Source: Acidobacteriaceae bacterium (lineage in GTDB: Bacteria > Acidobacteriota > Terriglobia > Terriglobales > Acidobacteriaceae). From it: 53,484 bases of DNA. This document shows, in pieces, positions 23,563 through 32,572 of this stretch. How positions within the stretch are numbered: the stretch's first letter is position 1; every line of letters begins with the position of its first letter. Location: assembly GCA_003131585.1 (NCBI GenBank), contig PKVW01000056.1, positions 177,295-230,778 of the forward strand. The letters run 5' to 3'. Below the pieces are notes generated by a model that saw only the letters and a list, made by a program, of their open reading frames with translations, did no database searches and was not told the DNA's origin. The translations under genes and the position numbers were made by a program.

Positions 23563-25257
23563 ATGAAGTTTCACAGACTGAATTTCTTACTTCTGATCAC
23601 GCTACTGTTCGCGGCAGCCCGCCTGTTGCCGGCGCAATCGACAACCGCCGCTTTCGATCTCGTCATCACCAACGGCCACATCATAGATGGCACCGGTTCC
23701 CCCTGGTGTTCCGGCGACGTCGGCATCCGCGACGGAAAAGTCGCCGCCATCGGAAATCTCGCCCCGTCACCCCGCAAGCGGACAATCGACGCCGCCGGCA
23801 AGGTCGTCGCACCCGGCTTCATCGACATGCTGGGCCAGTCCGAACTTTCGATCCTCGTCGAACCGCGCCTGCCCTCGAAAATCTATCAGGGCATCACGAC
23901 GGAGATTACGGGCGAAGGCGGCTCCGCGGCCCCGCTCAACGATGCCATCATCCGGATCGATCGCCCCGGCTACGAGCACTACCACATCACTCCCGACTGG
24001 CGCACCTTCCGCCAGTATTTCGCCCGTCTGGAAAAGCAGGGCATGGGCATCAACCTGGCCAGCTACGTGGGCGCCACGCAGGTCCGCCGCATCGTGCTCG
24101 GCGACGACAACAAGCAACCCACACCCGAACAACTTGAACAAATGAAAGCGCTCGTCCGCGAAGCTATGAAAGACGGCGCGGTCGGCGTCTCCACCGCGCT
24201 CGAATACGCTCCCGCACCGTATGCCAGGACGGAGGAACTGATCGCTCTCGCCGCCGAAGGCGGAAAGTTCGGCGGCATCTATTCCACCCACATGCGCGAC
24301 GAAAGCGATTCCGTGCTCGAAGCCATTGACGAAGCCCTGCGCATCGGCCGCGAGGCCCACGTCCCCGTGGAAATCTGGCACATCAAAGTTGCCGGCAAGA
24401 ATAACTGGGGACGCATGCCCGAAGTCGTCGCCAAGATCAACGCCGCGCGCCTCGCCGGCACCGACGTCACCGCCGATACTTACGCTTACACCGCCTGGTT
24501 CAACGATTTCTCGGCTTTCGTTCCGGCGTGGGCCCACAGTGGCGGCGCCGCGAAACTGGTCGAGCGCCTCAAAGACCCGGCCATGCGCGAGCGCATCCGC
24601 AAAGATATGCTGACGCCCTCCAAAGATTGGGACAACGAATGGCAGGAGATTCCCGGACCCGACGCCATCATGATCGGCGTCGTGCAGAATCCAAAAATGC
24701 TTTCCTTCCAGGGCAAGCGCCTTTCCGAAATCGCCAAGCTGTGGAACAAAGAACCCATCGACTCTCTCCTCGATTTCCTCATCGAAGATCCATATGCGGG
24801 CGTTGCCGTCTTCGGCATGTCACAACCCGATGTCACGCTCGCGCTGCAACAGCCCTGGGTCGCCATCGACAACGACTCCTCCGGAACTTCGCCGGAGGGC
24901 ATTCTGGGCCAGGAGCATCCGCATCCGCGCGCCTATGGAACCTTCCCGCGCGTCCTGCGCAAGTATGTTCGCGAAGAAAAAGTTTTGACGCTGGAAGACG
25001 CCATCCGCAAATTTTCCGCCTTGCCGGCCCAGCGCCTGCGTTTTACGGATCGCGGTGTTCTCAAGGCCGGCATGTGGGCCGATGTCGTCATCTTCGATCC
25101 CGCGACCGTGCGCGATCTCGCCACGTTCGACAATCCGAATCAGCTTTCCGAGGGGATGGACTACGTGCTGGTGAATGGCGTGCCGGTGATCGAGCAACGC
25201 AAGATGACGGGAGCGCTGCCGGGAAAAGTTCTGCGCGGCGCGGGCTACACGCCATAG
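23563..25257 (+). CDS. Exported D-aminoacylase-like amidohydrolase lacking the HxH motif
   Basis: 564 residues from ATG 23563 (after AAAAGGAAACCG) with a signal peptide (FLLLITLLFAAARLLPAQS). It belongs to the amidohydrolase superfamily near N-acyl-D-amino-acid deacylases: FDLVITNGHIIDGTGSPW, VVAPGFIDM, later IYSTHMRDES, WHIKVAGKNNWG, the Asp in AIDNDSSGTSPEG, and AGMWADVVIFDPATV. Where the family has FIDxHTHxD, this protein reads FIDMLGQSE, so the first two metal histidines are missing, and the usual Cys metal bridge is replaced by GEGGS. The two later His and the Asp remain. It may use one metal or another chemistry, or have lost activity. Periplasmic location is predicted. TATAAT occurs at 23463-23468. 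Confidence 0.85.
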   Translation: MKFHRLNFLLLITLLFAAARLLPAQSTTAAFDLVITNGHIIDGTGSPWCSGDVGIRDGKVAAIGNLAPSPRKRTIDAAGKVVAPGFIDMLGQSELSILVEPRLPSKIYQGITTEITGEGGSAAPLNDAIIRIDRPGYEHYHITPDWRTFRQYFARLEKQGMGINLASYVGATQVRRIVLGDDNKQPTPEQLEQMKALVREAMKDGAVGVSTALEYAPAPYARTEELIALAAEGGKFGGIYSTHMRDESDSVLEAIDEALRIGREAHVPVEIWHIKVAGKNNWGRMPEVVAKINAARLAGTDVTADTYAYTAWFNDFSAFVPAWAHSGGAAKLVERLKDPAMRERIRKDMLTPSKDWDNEWQEIPGPDAIMIGVVQNPKMLSFQGKRLSEIAKLWNKEPIDSLLDFLIEDPYAGVAVFGMSQPDVTLALQQPWVAIDNDSSGTSPEGILGQEHPHPRAYGTFPRVLRKYVREEKVLTLEDAIRKFSALPAQRLRFTDRGVLKAGMWADVVIFDPATVRDLATFDNPNQLSEGMDYVLVNGVPVIEQRKMTGALPGKVLRGAGYTP

Positions 25258-25301
25258 CGTGGGAAATGTGCAGGATGTAGTGCAGGGAAAGCGCTTGGGA
25301 A

Positions 25302-25354
25302 GGGCACCATTTCTAGTCGTGCCATAAAGCGGAGAAAATGAGTGGGCTTTAGCC
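25302..25354. repeat. Two short palindromic repeats beyond the 3' end of lhr
   Basis: GGGCACCATTTCTAGTCGTGCC (25302-25323 region) is a degenerate copy of the perfect hairpin found inside lhr at 29244-29263. GTGGGCTTTAGCCCCG (25340-25355) repeats the palindrome seen near 3325. Confidence 0.55.
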
Positions 25355-25464
25355 CCGCGAAAGGATTTGCCGATGGTCTCCCAGAGGCACATGTGAGCAT
25401 CCGATCGTCAATTTAGCTAGGGAAGGGGACTGGAACATATTGCAATATGTTCCGGTGGGAACAT

Positions 25465-28400
25465 TCAAGCCGTTTCTGCTCGGTACTCGCTACTGGCTAC
25501 TGCAACAGGCAGAGCGATCGCCGCCCCATCTCGGAAAGTAACGCTGTTGCCGGAGATTGCGGGCACGCGTTCACCCGGAACCAGAATCCCCACCAGGTTC
25601 AGCGGATCGGCCGCCGACAGCGCGATCGTTCCCTGCACGGAGTCGAGCTTGCGCAACGCCCGCACCGACTCCACCGCAACCGGCAGGGCGAACTGCTCGC
25701 CAATAAATCCATCCACGAAGCGGCCGCCACGAATCTCGCCACGGTCCTCAAGCCGGCGGAAGCCTGTCAGCAGTTCGCGCCACGGCGGCAAGTTTGCCTC
25801 CCGCGCCAAAACATCCCTTACAACAATGCCGTAACGCCGCAGCAGCATCCAACACGCCGCTTCCACGGCGCGAGGCCGTTCCACAACTTCATCGGTGTGC
25901 AGCAGCGCCCACCGTCCAGCGTTGTGCCGCGGACGCGTCGTGCGCCCGCTGCCCTGCCCAGCCCGCCTCTTGGGGTCGATCAGCGAGCGCAAATTGTCGA
26001 AGCCATCGGCGGTGACCAGTCCGGCGGCCACCAGTTCCCAAAGCGCCGTCTCGATTTCCGCTTTCAGCTTTTCCGTGCCGCGTACGATATCGGCAAAGAA
26101 CGACGCGCCGCGCTGCCGCAGAAAATCGAGCACCATCTGCGCTCCGTGGCTCAGTCCATTGTTTCCGGCATGTTCCGCGCCTGGATGCCGCGGCGTCATC
26201 CAGTCGGCATCTTCCCGGACAAAGAACGTGATGGGCGCGACGCTGGTGGGAATCACCCGGCGCTGGCGCGGCGCCGCACCTGCTTGAACCTCGGTTCCAC
26301 GGTTCGGATTGAAAGACTCCAACGTCGCAGGGTGCGGCGACAACCTTCCCCAACCCACCGCCCCCGTAAGGCAAAGCTGGTCGAGCCATTTGGGATCGTA
26401 GTCCACAACGCGGCGGGCCAGCACCTGCCGCTCCCATGCATTGGCCGGAATCTCAAAGCCTTGCAGTTGCCGCAGCACTTCGAGCGTACCCCTCTCGCCC
26501 GTAACCTGTGTACCCGCAGCCACATGTTGCCAGCGCAGCAGCCATTGCATGAATTGCGCCGCCGTGACTGGCTCGATCTGCTTGCGCAGGGTGGCGACCG
26601 TCAGCCGGTGGATGCGCGCCAGCAGCCGCCGCTCGCACCATTCGGTCTCGGTCGCTTGTGTGGGGACAGCCGCTCCCGGCTGTCCAGTCGAGCGCAGCTC
26701 GACAGTCTCGCGCTGCGCGGGCATCTCGTGTGGGTGCAGGCGACTCGCCCGCGCAACGTCGCCGCTAAAGTTTCCCCGCAGGATCGTCCCGCTCGCTTCC
26801 ATGCGAAGAAGAACGTTTGAGATCTCGGAAGCGGGAATCCCCAAAGTCTCCCCGAGCTGTGTCGCGGTAGTCGGCCCCAGATGCGACATCCATCCCGTAA
26901 CCAGCGTAAACAAAGCATCATCGCGAGCAGGGACTGCCGTTTCCACGTCAGCCAATTCCTGCGCAAATCTTGCCTCGGGGAACAACGCTGAAAAAGTCTT
27001 GGCACGCTCCGCCGCTACCCAATAGACCCGGTCGCCGCATATGGCAGTTGCGGCGCGCCCTTCGCCGGACAATCGCTCGAAGTAAAACTTCCACTCGCCG
27101 GCGACGTTGCGGTCACTCAGCGGCAGCGCCACCAGCGTGTGCAACACGTCATGCAACTCATCCGCATCGCGCACGTCCGGCCAGGCCTCTTCCCGCACCT
27201 GCGCAATCGCCGCCGGATCGAGCCCTCCCACTTCTTCGAGCACCGATTCCGGCAGCATCCGCCGCATTTGTACCGCGCGTGCCCGCCGCTCCTCCAGCGG
27301 CGCGTCGTCGAGATAGGCGTACGGATTCGCATTCAGAATCTCGTGCGAAAACTGCGACGGGACCGGCGTGTCGACCGCGAGACAACGAATCCGCCCGTCC
27401 GCCAATCCGCTCAGCACAAACTTCAGCCCGTCAATATCCATCGCCTCGGTGAGCACGTCTTTCATCACTTCGCCCACCAGCGGATGGTCGGGAATCTGAA
27501 TGTCGCCAGCGATGTTCTCCTGGCAGGCGGCCGCCTCGGGAAAAACGGAAGCCAGCAAATCGTCGGAGCGCATCCGCTGAATCTGCGCCGGAACCTTCTT
27601 TCCGTTTTGAAAGCGCAGTAGCGCCAGCGCCCGGTTCGCATCCCAGCGCCAGCGCGTGGCGAAGATCGGAGAATCCAGCGCCGCCTGTTCCAGAATCGGC
27701 TGCACGGTCTCCGCCTGCAGAAAATGAAACACGTCTGCCAGCGGGAAGCTGTGCTGCTCGGCTAGAGCGATGTTCAGACCGTTGTCGGTGGCCGCAGCCT
27801 GCAACTCGAAGTTAAAGCCCCGGCAGAAGCGCTTGCGCAGAGCCAGTCCCCAAGCCTTGTTGATGCGTCCGCCGAAGGGCGCGTGGATCACAAGCTGCAT
27901 GCCGCCGCCCTCATCGAAGAAGCGCTCTGCAATCACGGTCGTCTGCGTCGGAACCGCGCCCAGGACGGCCCGGCCTTGCAAAATGTACTCAATCGCCTGC
28001 TCCGCGCCGGAATCGTCCAGCCCGCACTCATCCTTCAGCCAGCCCACCGCCGTGGCCACGTCGGGTTGCGTCGCGGAGAAACCCACCGGCGAAGTATGCG
28101 GCAGCATCCCGCTGATTTTCTCCCGCAGTGTTCCAATGTGCGCCGAGAGCTCTTCGGTGCGCGCCGGAGCCTCACCTCGCCAGAACGGCACGCTCGGGGG
28201 CGCGCCGTGCGCATCTTGCACCAGCATGCGGCCAGCGTTGGTTTCGATCCGGCGGATCATCCACGACGTGTTTCCCAGCAGCATAATGTCGCCGCGATTG
28301 CTCTCCACCGCAAAGTCTTCGTCCACCGTGCCCACCACAAGGCCAGCGGGCTCCGCAACCACGGCGTAGAGCGAGTTGTCCGGAATCGCTCCACCGCTGG

Positions 28401-30012
28401 TGATCGCCGCCAGCCGGGCCCCGCGCCGCGGCCGCAGCTTGCCGTTCACTCGATCCCGGTGCAGATACGCGCCGTAACGCCCGCGCCGCGAGGCGATGCC
28501 CTCGGCCAGCATCTCCAGAATCGAATCGAAGGTCGCACGCGCTAAATTGCGATACGGATACGCGCGCCGCACCAACGCAAACATGTCATCCTCGCTCCAC
28601 TCTTCGGCGGAACACGCCGCCACCATCTGCTGTGCCAGCACATCCAGTGGAGACTCCGGAATCATCAGCCGGTCCAGATCGCCCTGCCGGATCGCGCGCA
28701 CCAGAGCGGCGCACTCGATCAAATCATCGCGAGTCGTGGCAAACAAGCGTCCTTTCGGGACCGCCCCGCGCCAGTGTCCGGACCGGCCCACGCGCTGCAA
28801 CGTCACCGCAATCGCTCGCGGCGAATTGATCTGCACAACCAGATCCACCGTTCCGATGTCAATTCCAAGTTCGAGCGACGCAGTCGCCACCAGCACTCGC
28901 ACCTGGCCATCTTTCAGTTTCTTTTCCGCCGCCAGGCGCAGCTTGCGCGAGAGACTGCCGTGGTGCGCCGCCACATTCTCTTCCCCAATGCGCTCGCCCA
29001 GGTGATGCGCCACGCGCTCCGCCATGCGCCGCGTGTTCACAAATACGAGTGTCGAGCGATGTTGCTCGACCAGCGCCACCAGCCGGTTATAGACCTCGTC
29101 CCACATTTCGTTCGAAGCCACCGGCCCCAGCGGCATGGGCGGAACTTCGACCGCCAGATCAAGCGTCCGCTTGTGCCCGATGTTCACGATCACCGCATCG
29201 GAAGCCTGCGAAACGGAATCGGACGCGGGATCGAATCGGGAAGGGCACGACTTCAGTCGTGCCGCAGACTGTGCGCCAGGAAGCTCGGCTTCAGCCGCTG
29301 AGGTCTCCGGAGCCCCGCGCCGGGATCCCAACTTGCGTTGTCCTTGGCCGGTCAGAAAGCGCGCGACTTCTTCAATCGGCTTTTGCGTAGCGGAAAGCCC
29401 GATCCGCACCGGCGCTTTGTAAGTCAGCGCTTCCAGCCGCTCCAACGACAGCGTCAAGTGTGCCCCGCGCTTGTCGTCGGCCACCGCATGGATTTCATCG
29501 ACGATCACCGTCTCGACGTCGCGCAGAATCGCCCGGCTCTTGTCGGCGGTGAGCAAAATGTAGAGCGACTCCAGCGTGGTGACCAGAATATGCGGCGGAC
29601 GTTTCAGCATGGCGCGCCGCTCGTGCATCAGTGTGTCGCCGGTGCGGACGGCGGTGCGAATTTCCGGCATGAGCAGCCCGCGCTCCCCGGCCATCGCCAG
29701 GATTTCTCCCAGCGGCACTTCCAGGTTTTTCTGGATATCGTTACCCAGCGCCTTCAGCGGCGAGATGTATAGGACTTCCGTACGATCGGCAAGATCACCC
29801 GCCAGCGCCTTGCGCACCAGCCGGTCAATGCACGCCAGAAACGCAGCTAGAGTCTTGCCCGATCCGGTGGGCGCGGAAATCAGCGTGTTCCGCCCGGCCA
29901 GAATGTGCGGCCATCCCTGCTCCTGCGGTTCGGTGGGCGTGGCAAACCGCTGCATAAACCACTCCGCCACCAGAGGATGTGCCCAGGTCAGCGACGCAGG
30001 AAGGGACTGCAT
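25465..30012 (-). CDS. lhr: Lhr-type ATP-dependent DNA helicase, full length
   Basis: 1515 residues, close to the 1538 of E. coli Lhr. Superfamily 2 3'-5' helicase: Walker A APTGSGKT (47-54), YISPLKALGNDIQKNL, DEIH (172-175) in VDEIHAVADDKRGAHLTLSL, SAT in GLSATQKP, and the C-terminal RecA block with VATASLELGIDIG and QRVGRSGHW. The winged-helix and beta-barrel core is followed by the long Lhr C-terminal domain, which has uracil-DNA glycosylase activity in E. coli. Residues 225-272 and a stretch near 26640-26760 are repeat-derived insertions. Transcribed alone. A diverged copy of its last 47 codons lies at 42532-42672. Confidence 0.95.
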   Translation of the reverse strand: MQSLPASLTWAHPLVAEWFMQRFATPTEPQEQGWPHILAGRNTLISAPTGSGKTLAAFLACIDRLVRKALAGDLADRTEVLYISPLKALGNDIQKNLEVPLGEILAMAGERGLLMPEIRTAVRTGDTLMHERRAMLKRPPHILVTTLESLYILLTADKSRAILRDVETVIVDEIHAVADDKRGAHLTLSLERLEALTYKAPVRIGLSATQKPIEEVARFLTGQGQRKLGSRRGAPETSAAEAELPGAQSAARLKSCPSRFDPASDSVSQASDAVIVNIGHKRTLDLAVEVPPMPLGPVASNEMWDEVYNRLVALVEQHRSTLVFVNTRRMAERVAHHLGERIGEENVAAHHGSLSRKLRLAAEKKLKDGQVRVLVATASLELGIDIGTVDLVVQINSPRAIAVTLQRVGRSGHWRGAVPKGRLFATTRDDLIECAALVRAIRQGDLDRLMIPESPLDVLAQQMVAACSAEEWSEDDMFALVRRAYPYRNLARATFDSILEMLAEGIASRRGRYGAYLHRDRVNGKLRPRRGARLAAITSGGAIPDNSLYAVVAEPAGLVVGTVDEDFAVESNRGDIMLLGNTSWMIRRIETNAGRMLVQDAHGAPPSVPFWRGEAPARTEELSAHIGTLREKISGMLPHTSPVGFSATQPDVATAVGWLKDECGLDDSGAEQAIEYILQGRAVLGAVPTQTTVIAERFFDEGGGMQLVIHAPFGGRINKAWGLALRKRFCRGFNFELQAAATDNGLNIALAEQHSFPLADVFHFLQAETVQPILEQAALDSPIFATRWRWDANRALALLRFQNGKKVPAQIQRMRSDDLLASVFPEAAACQENIAGDIQIPDHPLVGEVMKDVLTEAMDIDGLKFVLSGLADGRIRCLAVDTPVPSQFSHEILNANPYAYLDDAPLEERRARAVQMRRMLPESVLEEVGGLDPAAIAQVREEAWPDVRDADELHDVLHTLVALPLSDRNVAGEWKFYFERLSGEGRAATAICGDRVYWVAAERAKTFSALFPEARFAQELADVETAVPARDDALFTLVTGWMSHLGPTTATQLGETLGIPASEISNVLLRMEASGTILRGNFSGDVARASRLHPHEMPAQRETVELRSTGQPGAAVPTQATETEWCERRLLARIHRLTVATLRKQIEPVTAAQFMQWLLRWQHVAAGTQVTGERGTLEVLRQLQGFEIPANAWERQVLARRVVDYDPKWLDQLCLTGAVGWGRLSPHPATLESFNPNRGTEVQAGAAPRQRRVIPTSVAPITFFVREDADWMTPRHPGAEHAGNNGLSHGAQMVLDFLRQRGASFFADIVRGTEKLKAEIETALWELVAAGLVTADGFDNLRSLIDPKRRAGQGSGRTTRPRHNAGRWALLHTDEVVERPRAVEAACWMLLRRYGIVVRDVLAREANLPPWRELLTGFRRLEDRGEIRGGRFVDGFIGEQFALPVAVESVRALRKLDSVQGTIALSAADPLNLVGILVPGERVPAISGNSVTFRDGAAIALPVAVASSEYRAETA
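26661..26705. repeat. In-frame palindromic repeat inside lhr (GGACAGCCG family)
   Basis: GGACAGCCG-CTC-CCGGCTGTCC (26664-26685), a perfect nine-pair stem, followed by AGTCGAGCGCAGCTCGAC. Nearly the same unit, GGGACAGCCGCCCCTGGG then CTGTCCGAGCGCAGCT, occurs upstream of proS at 42463-42496. The lhr protein simply reads through it. Confidence 0.75.
29197..29340. repeat. Repeat-derived insertion in the helicase core of lhr
   Basis: Encodes lhr residues about 225-272 (rich in Ser, Ala, Gly, Arg), between GQRKLG and VIVNIGHKRTLDLAVEVP. It contains the perfect hairpin GGCACGAC-TTCA-GTCGTGCC (29244-29263), whose degenerate relative sits just past lhr at 25302-25323. It lies in a linker after the SAT motif, so the helicase may tolerate it. 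Confidence 0.65.
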
Positions 30013-30046
30013 TGGGACATTGTAGCCGGAAGATGGAGTTTCGTAA

Positions 30047-30265
30047 AATGTTCGCCGCGAAGCCAGTGTCCAGCTACATTGGACGAGGGATAATCTAACT
30101 CAGGCACTTAAGGCTGGGGAGCTCAAGGCGCTTCATAAAATCCCCTATGTGGATTGCGTAGCCGCGGCCCTCGCGGCCGTGCAAAAGGCCACGCTCGTTA
30201 CCGCAGACCGCGACTTCGAGAAACTCGGGCGGTGCTTTCCGATCTTATGGATTGCCCGCTCATGA
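30047..30265 (+). pseudogene. 3' relic of a VapC-like PIN toxin gene
   Basis: An open stretch of 72 codons without a proper start ends in [33 protein letters not shown] and PILWIARS before TGA at 30263-30265. This is the second half of a VapC-type PIN domain: the Asp in YVDC and the Asp pair in TADRDF correspond to the last metal ligands. The first half, with the leading Asp and Glu, is absent; upstream is a stop (30044) and then the lhr start on the other strand. No antitoxin is present. Most likely a decayed toxin-antitoxin locus. Confidence 0.7.
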
Positions 30266-30299
30266 ACCACAGCCCGGCCGCAATGCTAAAATTCCCGCG

Positions 30300-30875
30300 A
30301 TGCCAAAACTCTCCGTCCAAGCCCGCGCCCGCAAAATCAAGCTCCTTCTCTTCGACGTAGATGGCGTCCTCACCGACGGCAAACTATTCTTCTTGCCATC
30401 TCCTGCCGGATCGCAGCCGAGCATGATTGAGTTCAAAGGCTTCCATTCCCACGACGGCGCATCGATCTCACTGGCCCGGCTCGGCGGCATCGAGACCGGA
30501 CTCATCACCAAGCGCGTTTCTGAAACGGTCGCGCTCCGTGCCCGCGACCTGAAACTCGAATACGTCTATCAAGGCGTGCACGACAAACGCACCTGTTTCG
30601 ACGAGGTCGTGAAAAAGGCAGGACTGAAGCCGGACGAAGCGGCTTTCGTCGGCGACGACGTGATCGATCTTCCCGCCATGCGCGCCGGAGGACTCGCCAT
30701 CGCCGTGAAGAACGCACGCGCCGAAGTGAAGAAGGAAGCCCACTACATTACGCCGCACGCCGGCGGCGACGGCGCGCTGCGCGATGCCGTCGAGTTCATT
30801 CTCAAAGCCCAGGGCAAATGGAAGCGTGTGGTCGAAGCCTACATCGGCGAGAGAAGTCCGACCGGAAGATCTTAG
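30300..30875 (+). CDS. kdsC: KdsC-type HAD phosphatase (KDO 8-phosphate phosphatase)
   Basis: 191 residues (E. coli KdsC has 188). Start ATG 30300; an upstream in-frame start at 30252 overlaps the VapC relic and gives an unlikely polar leader. HAD subclass C0/[21 protein letters not shown] (motif I with both Asp), [18 protein letters not shown] (motif II Thr and R), a Lys in [11 protein letters not shown], and [12 protein letters not shown] (motif IV). It makes free KDO for lipopolysaccharide, which supports a Gram-negative envelope. Insertion [12 protein letters not shown] after motif I is slightly unusual. Other kds genes are not in the window. Confidence 0.9.
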   Translation: MPKLSVQARARKIKLLLFDVDGVLTDGKLFFLPSPAGSQPSMIEFKGFHSHDGASISLARLGGIETGLITKRVSETVALRARDLKLEYVYQGVHDKRTCFDEVVKKAGLKPDEAAFVGDDVIDLPAMRAGGLAIAVKNARAEVKKEAHYITPHAGGDGALRDAVEFILKAQGKWKRVVEAYIGERSPTGRS

Positions 30876-31192
30876 CTGTCAGCCTTTAGCTCTTGACTCC
30901 AACCCCCCGCGGCAACGGCTAAAGCAAAAAGCCCACCGGATGCTTGCTTGGGGCGTGCTCGGGTCAGCATCCGATGGGCTACCGTTTCTCCTTACTCACC
31001 CTGTTGTTTTCAGGAGTATTTACAATGATTAAACCCCAGAACTCAACGAAGTTCCGTCTAATTTTGTAAAACTTTGTAATTCCGGTGCAACGCGGCCAGC
31101 GCCCACGTGATCGACGCGCTCGTGCTCAAATGCGGCGACGTTGGGGAGGGTCATCCCTACGCTAGATCCGGCCTACGCTAGTACGGCCTACG
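30876..31192. other. Intergenic region between converging kdsC and TPR gene
   Basis: About 317 bases. It contains the minus-strand terminator (30922-30980) and, near 31155-31200, three copies of CCTACGCTA (with GGCCTACGCTAG twice) reaching into the stop of the TPR gene. No gene was found. Confidence 0.5.
30922..30980 (-). terminator. Intrinsic terminator for the TPR gene
   Basis: Read on the minus strand: AGCCCATCGGATGCT (from 30980) pairs with AGCATCCGGTGGGCT (to 30930) apart from one wobble pair, 21-base loop, followed by TTTTTGCTTT. A strong stem with a T-run; it may also block readthrough from kdsC on the other strand. Confidence 0.75.
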
Positions 31193-32002
31193 CTAATCCG
31201 GGATCACCGGCGTCTTCGAGGCCATGAGCTCCGTGAAGCGCGGATTTTTTCGCAGCTCGGCAAACTCCACGTCCTTGTACACGTTCTTGAGGTCCTTGTA
31301 GCCAGCTTCCATCGCCCTCTTCAAATACTCGAGCGATTGGTCCGAAAAGCCCATCTTGGCGTACAACCTGGCGACGGTGTAGTCATAGTGGGCGCGATCC
31401 TCGGGACTGGGCAGTTGCGCCTGCACGCCACTCCTCGAGGAGCGCTCAAATACCTCGGGATCTAATTCCAGCGCACGCTGGTAAGCCGCCACTGCGGGAT
31501 CAAATTCCCGCTTGGAGAAATAAGCGGCGCCCAGATTGCTGAAGAACGACGCCGAACTGTTGTCCCTCGCAATCGCCTTGTCGTACTGCTTGATCGCCGG
31601 TCCGTATTTCTTGCCCTCGTAGAGAACCGCGCCCAGATTGTTGTAGGCATCGGCGAATTCGCGATCGGAGCGGATGGCGCGCTCGAAGGATTTCCGCGCC
31701 TCCTTATAGCGCTGCATCATGAGCTCCGTGATGCCAATCTTATTCAGCAAGCGCGCGTCATTCGCCTTCTTACTCAGCGCCGCGCGGTAATAGTCGAGGG
31801 CGTCGAGATAGAGCTTGTCCACGCGCAACCGGTCGGCTTGCCGCTCCAGATCCGCCGCGGTTGCGTCCGGGGCCGGTGGATCGATGGCGCGAATCAAAGG
31901 GGGCGCAATCTGCACCTGCTCCGAATGAGAAACTTGCGCCAGTGCGGCGGTTGAGGAAATTACAAAGAGGAGGAGAATCAGACAGGTCTTTCGGCAGGAC
32001 AT
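31193..32002 (-). CDS. Exported TPR-repeat protein
   Basis: 269 residues from the ATG at 32002, chosen because it starts a signal peptide (KTCLILLLFVISSTAALAQ) and follows GGGGGT; an open frame continues upstream without support. The mature part has a short linker (IDPPAPDATAADLERQADRL) and four or five TPR units, e.g. DALDYYRAALSKKANDARLL, AYNNLGAVLYEGKKYGPAI and FFSNLGAAYFSKREFDPAV, then a C-terminal LYAKMGFSDQSLEYLKRAME unit. Such periplasmic TPR proteins serve as docking scaffolds. The partner is unknown and the gene stands alone, ended by a strong terminator. Confidence 0.82.
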   Translation of the reverse strand: MSCRKTCLILLLFVISSTAALAQVSHSEQVQIAPPLIRAIDPPAPDATAADLERQADRLRVDKLYLDALDYYRAALSKKANDARLLNKIGITELMMQRYKEARKSFERAIRSDREFADAYNNLGAVLYEGKKYGPAIKQYDKAIARDNSSASFFSNLGAAYFSKREFDPAVAAYQRALELDPEVFERSSRSGVQAQLPSPEDRAHYDYTVARLYAKMGFSDQSLEYLKRAMEAGYKDLKNVYKDVEFAELRKNPRFTELMASKTPVIPD

Positions 32003-32493
32003 ACACACCCCCAAGGCGACCAGTTCCAACGAGGCCATTCTGCCACAGTTTTCGCCGGGCGGCGAAGATTTTTGAGTCTGCGTGCCACGGCGAGTCAGGC
32101 TGCGGATTTCTAACTGAAATAAAGTTTGGGCGATCTTCCTGGAGCGGGATACTTTGCCTTGCGCGAGCCCGATAGTGTCGATCCCCCCTCCCCCCCTGGG
32201 GTCTATTGGAATCATGGAGTTAGCAGGAAATTCCCCGTAAAATCCGGATGTCAAAGAACTTAGATACTAAAATCCGTGAAACAAAGGACTTAGCGGCGCG
32301 ACGATGCGGGTTCACCCGACCGTCACGGCCTCGACCATGATCGCGCAATTTTGTGGTCGGCACAAGGTCAGATGTCACATAGGGGTTGTGGAAAATATTT
32401 GGGAGCGAGTCAGTAGAATCCAACGGAGTGTTAGCGCAGCGGAGCTACAACCATGCTGTCGGCAGCATCGCGCCCACCCTCGCAAAGAACGCG
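32003..32493. other. Intergenic region upstream of the TPR gene
   Basis: Roughly 490 bases without a convincing gene. It shows a homopyrimidine run CCCCCCTCCCCCCCTGGGG (32181-32199) and two diverged direct copies of AAAATCCG..CAAAG.ACTTAG (32237-32262 and about 32270-32293). The remainder is featureless to my reading. Confidence 0.4.
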
Positions 32494-32572
32494 ATGATGG
32501 GGCACCCAGAGTTTTGCGGAGGACAAGAAACCAAGAATCATAGGCTGGGCCACCCGCCACGACTCGTTGCCT
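32494..32572. repeat. Palindromic repeat at the 3' border of the glycosyltransferase relic
   Basis: Contains GATGGGGCACCCAGAG and ATAGGCTGGGCCACCCGCC. The word TGGCCCAGCCT (minus strand, about 32546-32556) recurs in inverse orientation at the other border, 33541-33551. Confidence 0.5.
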
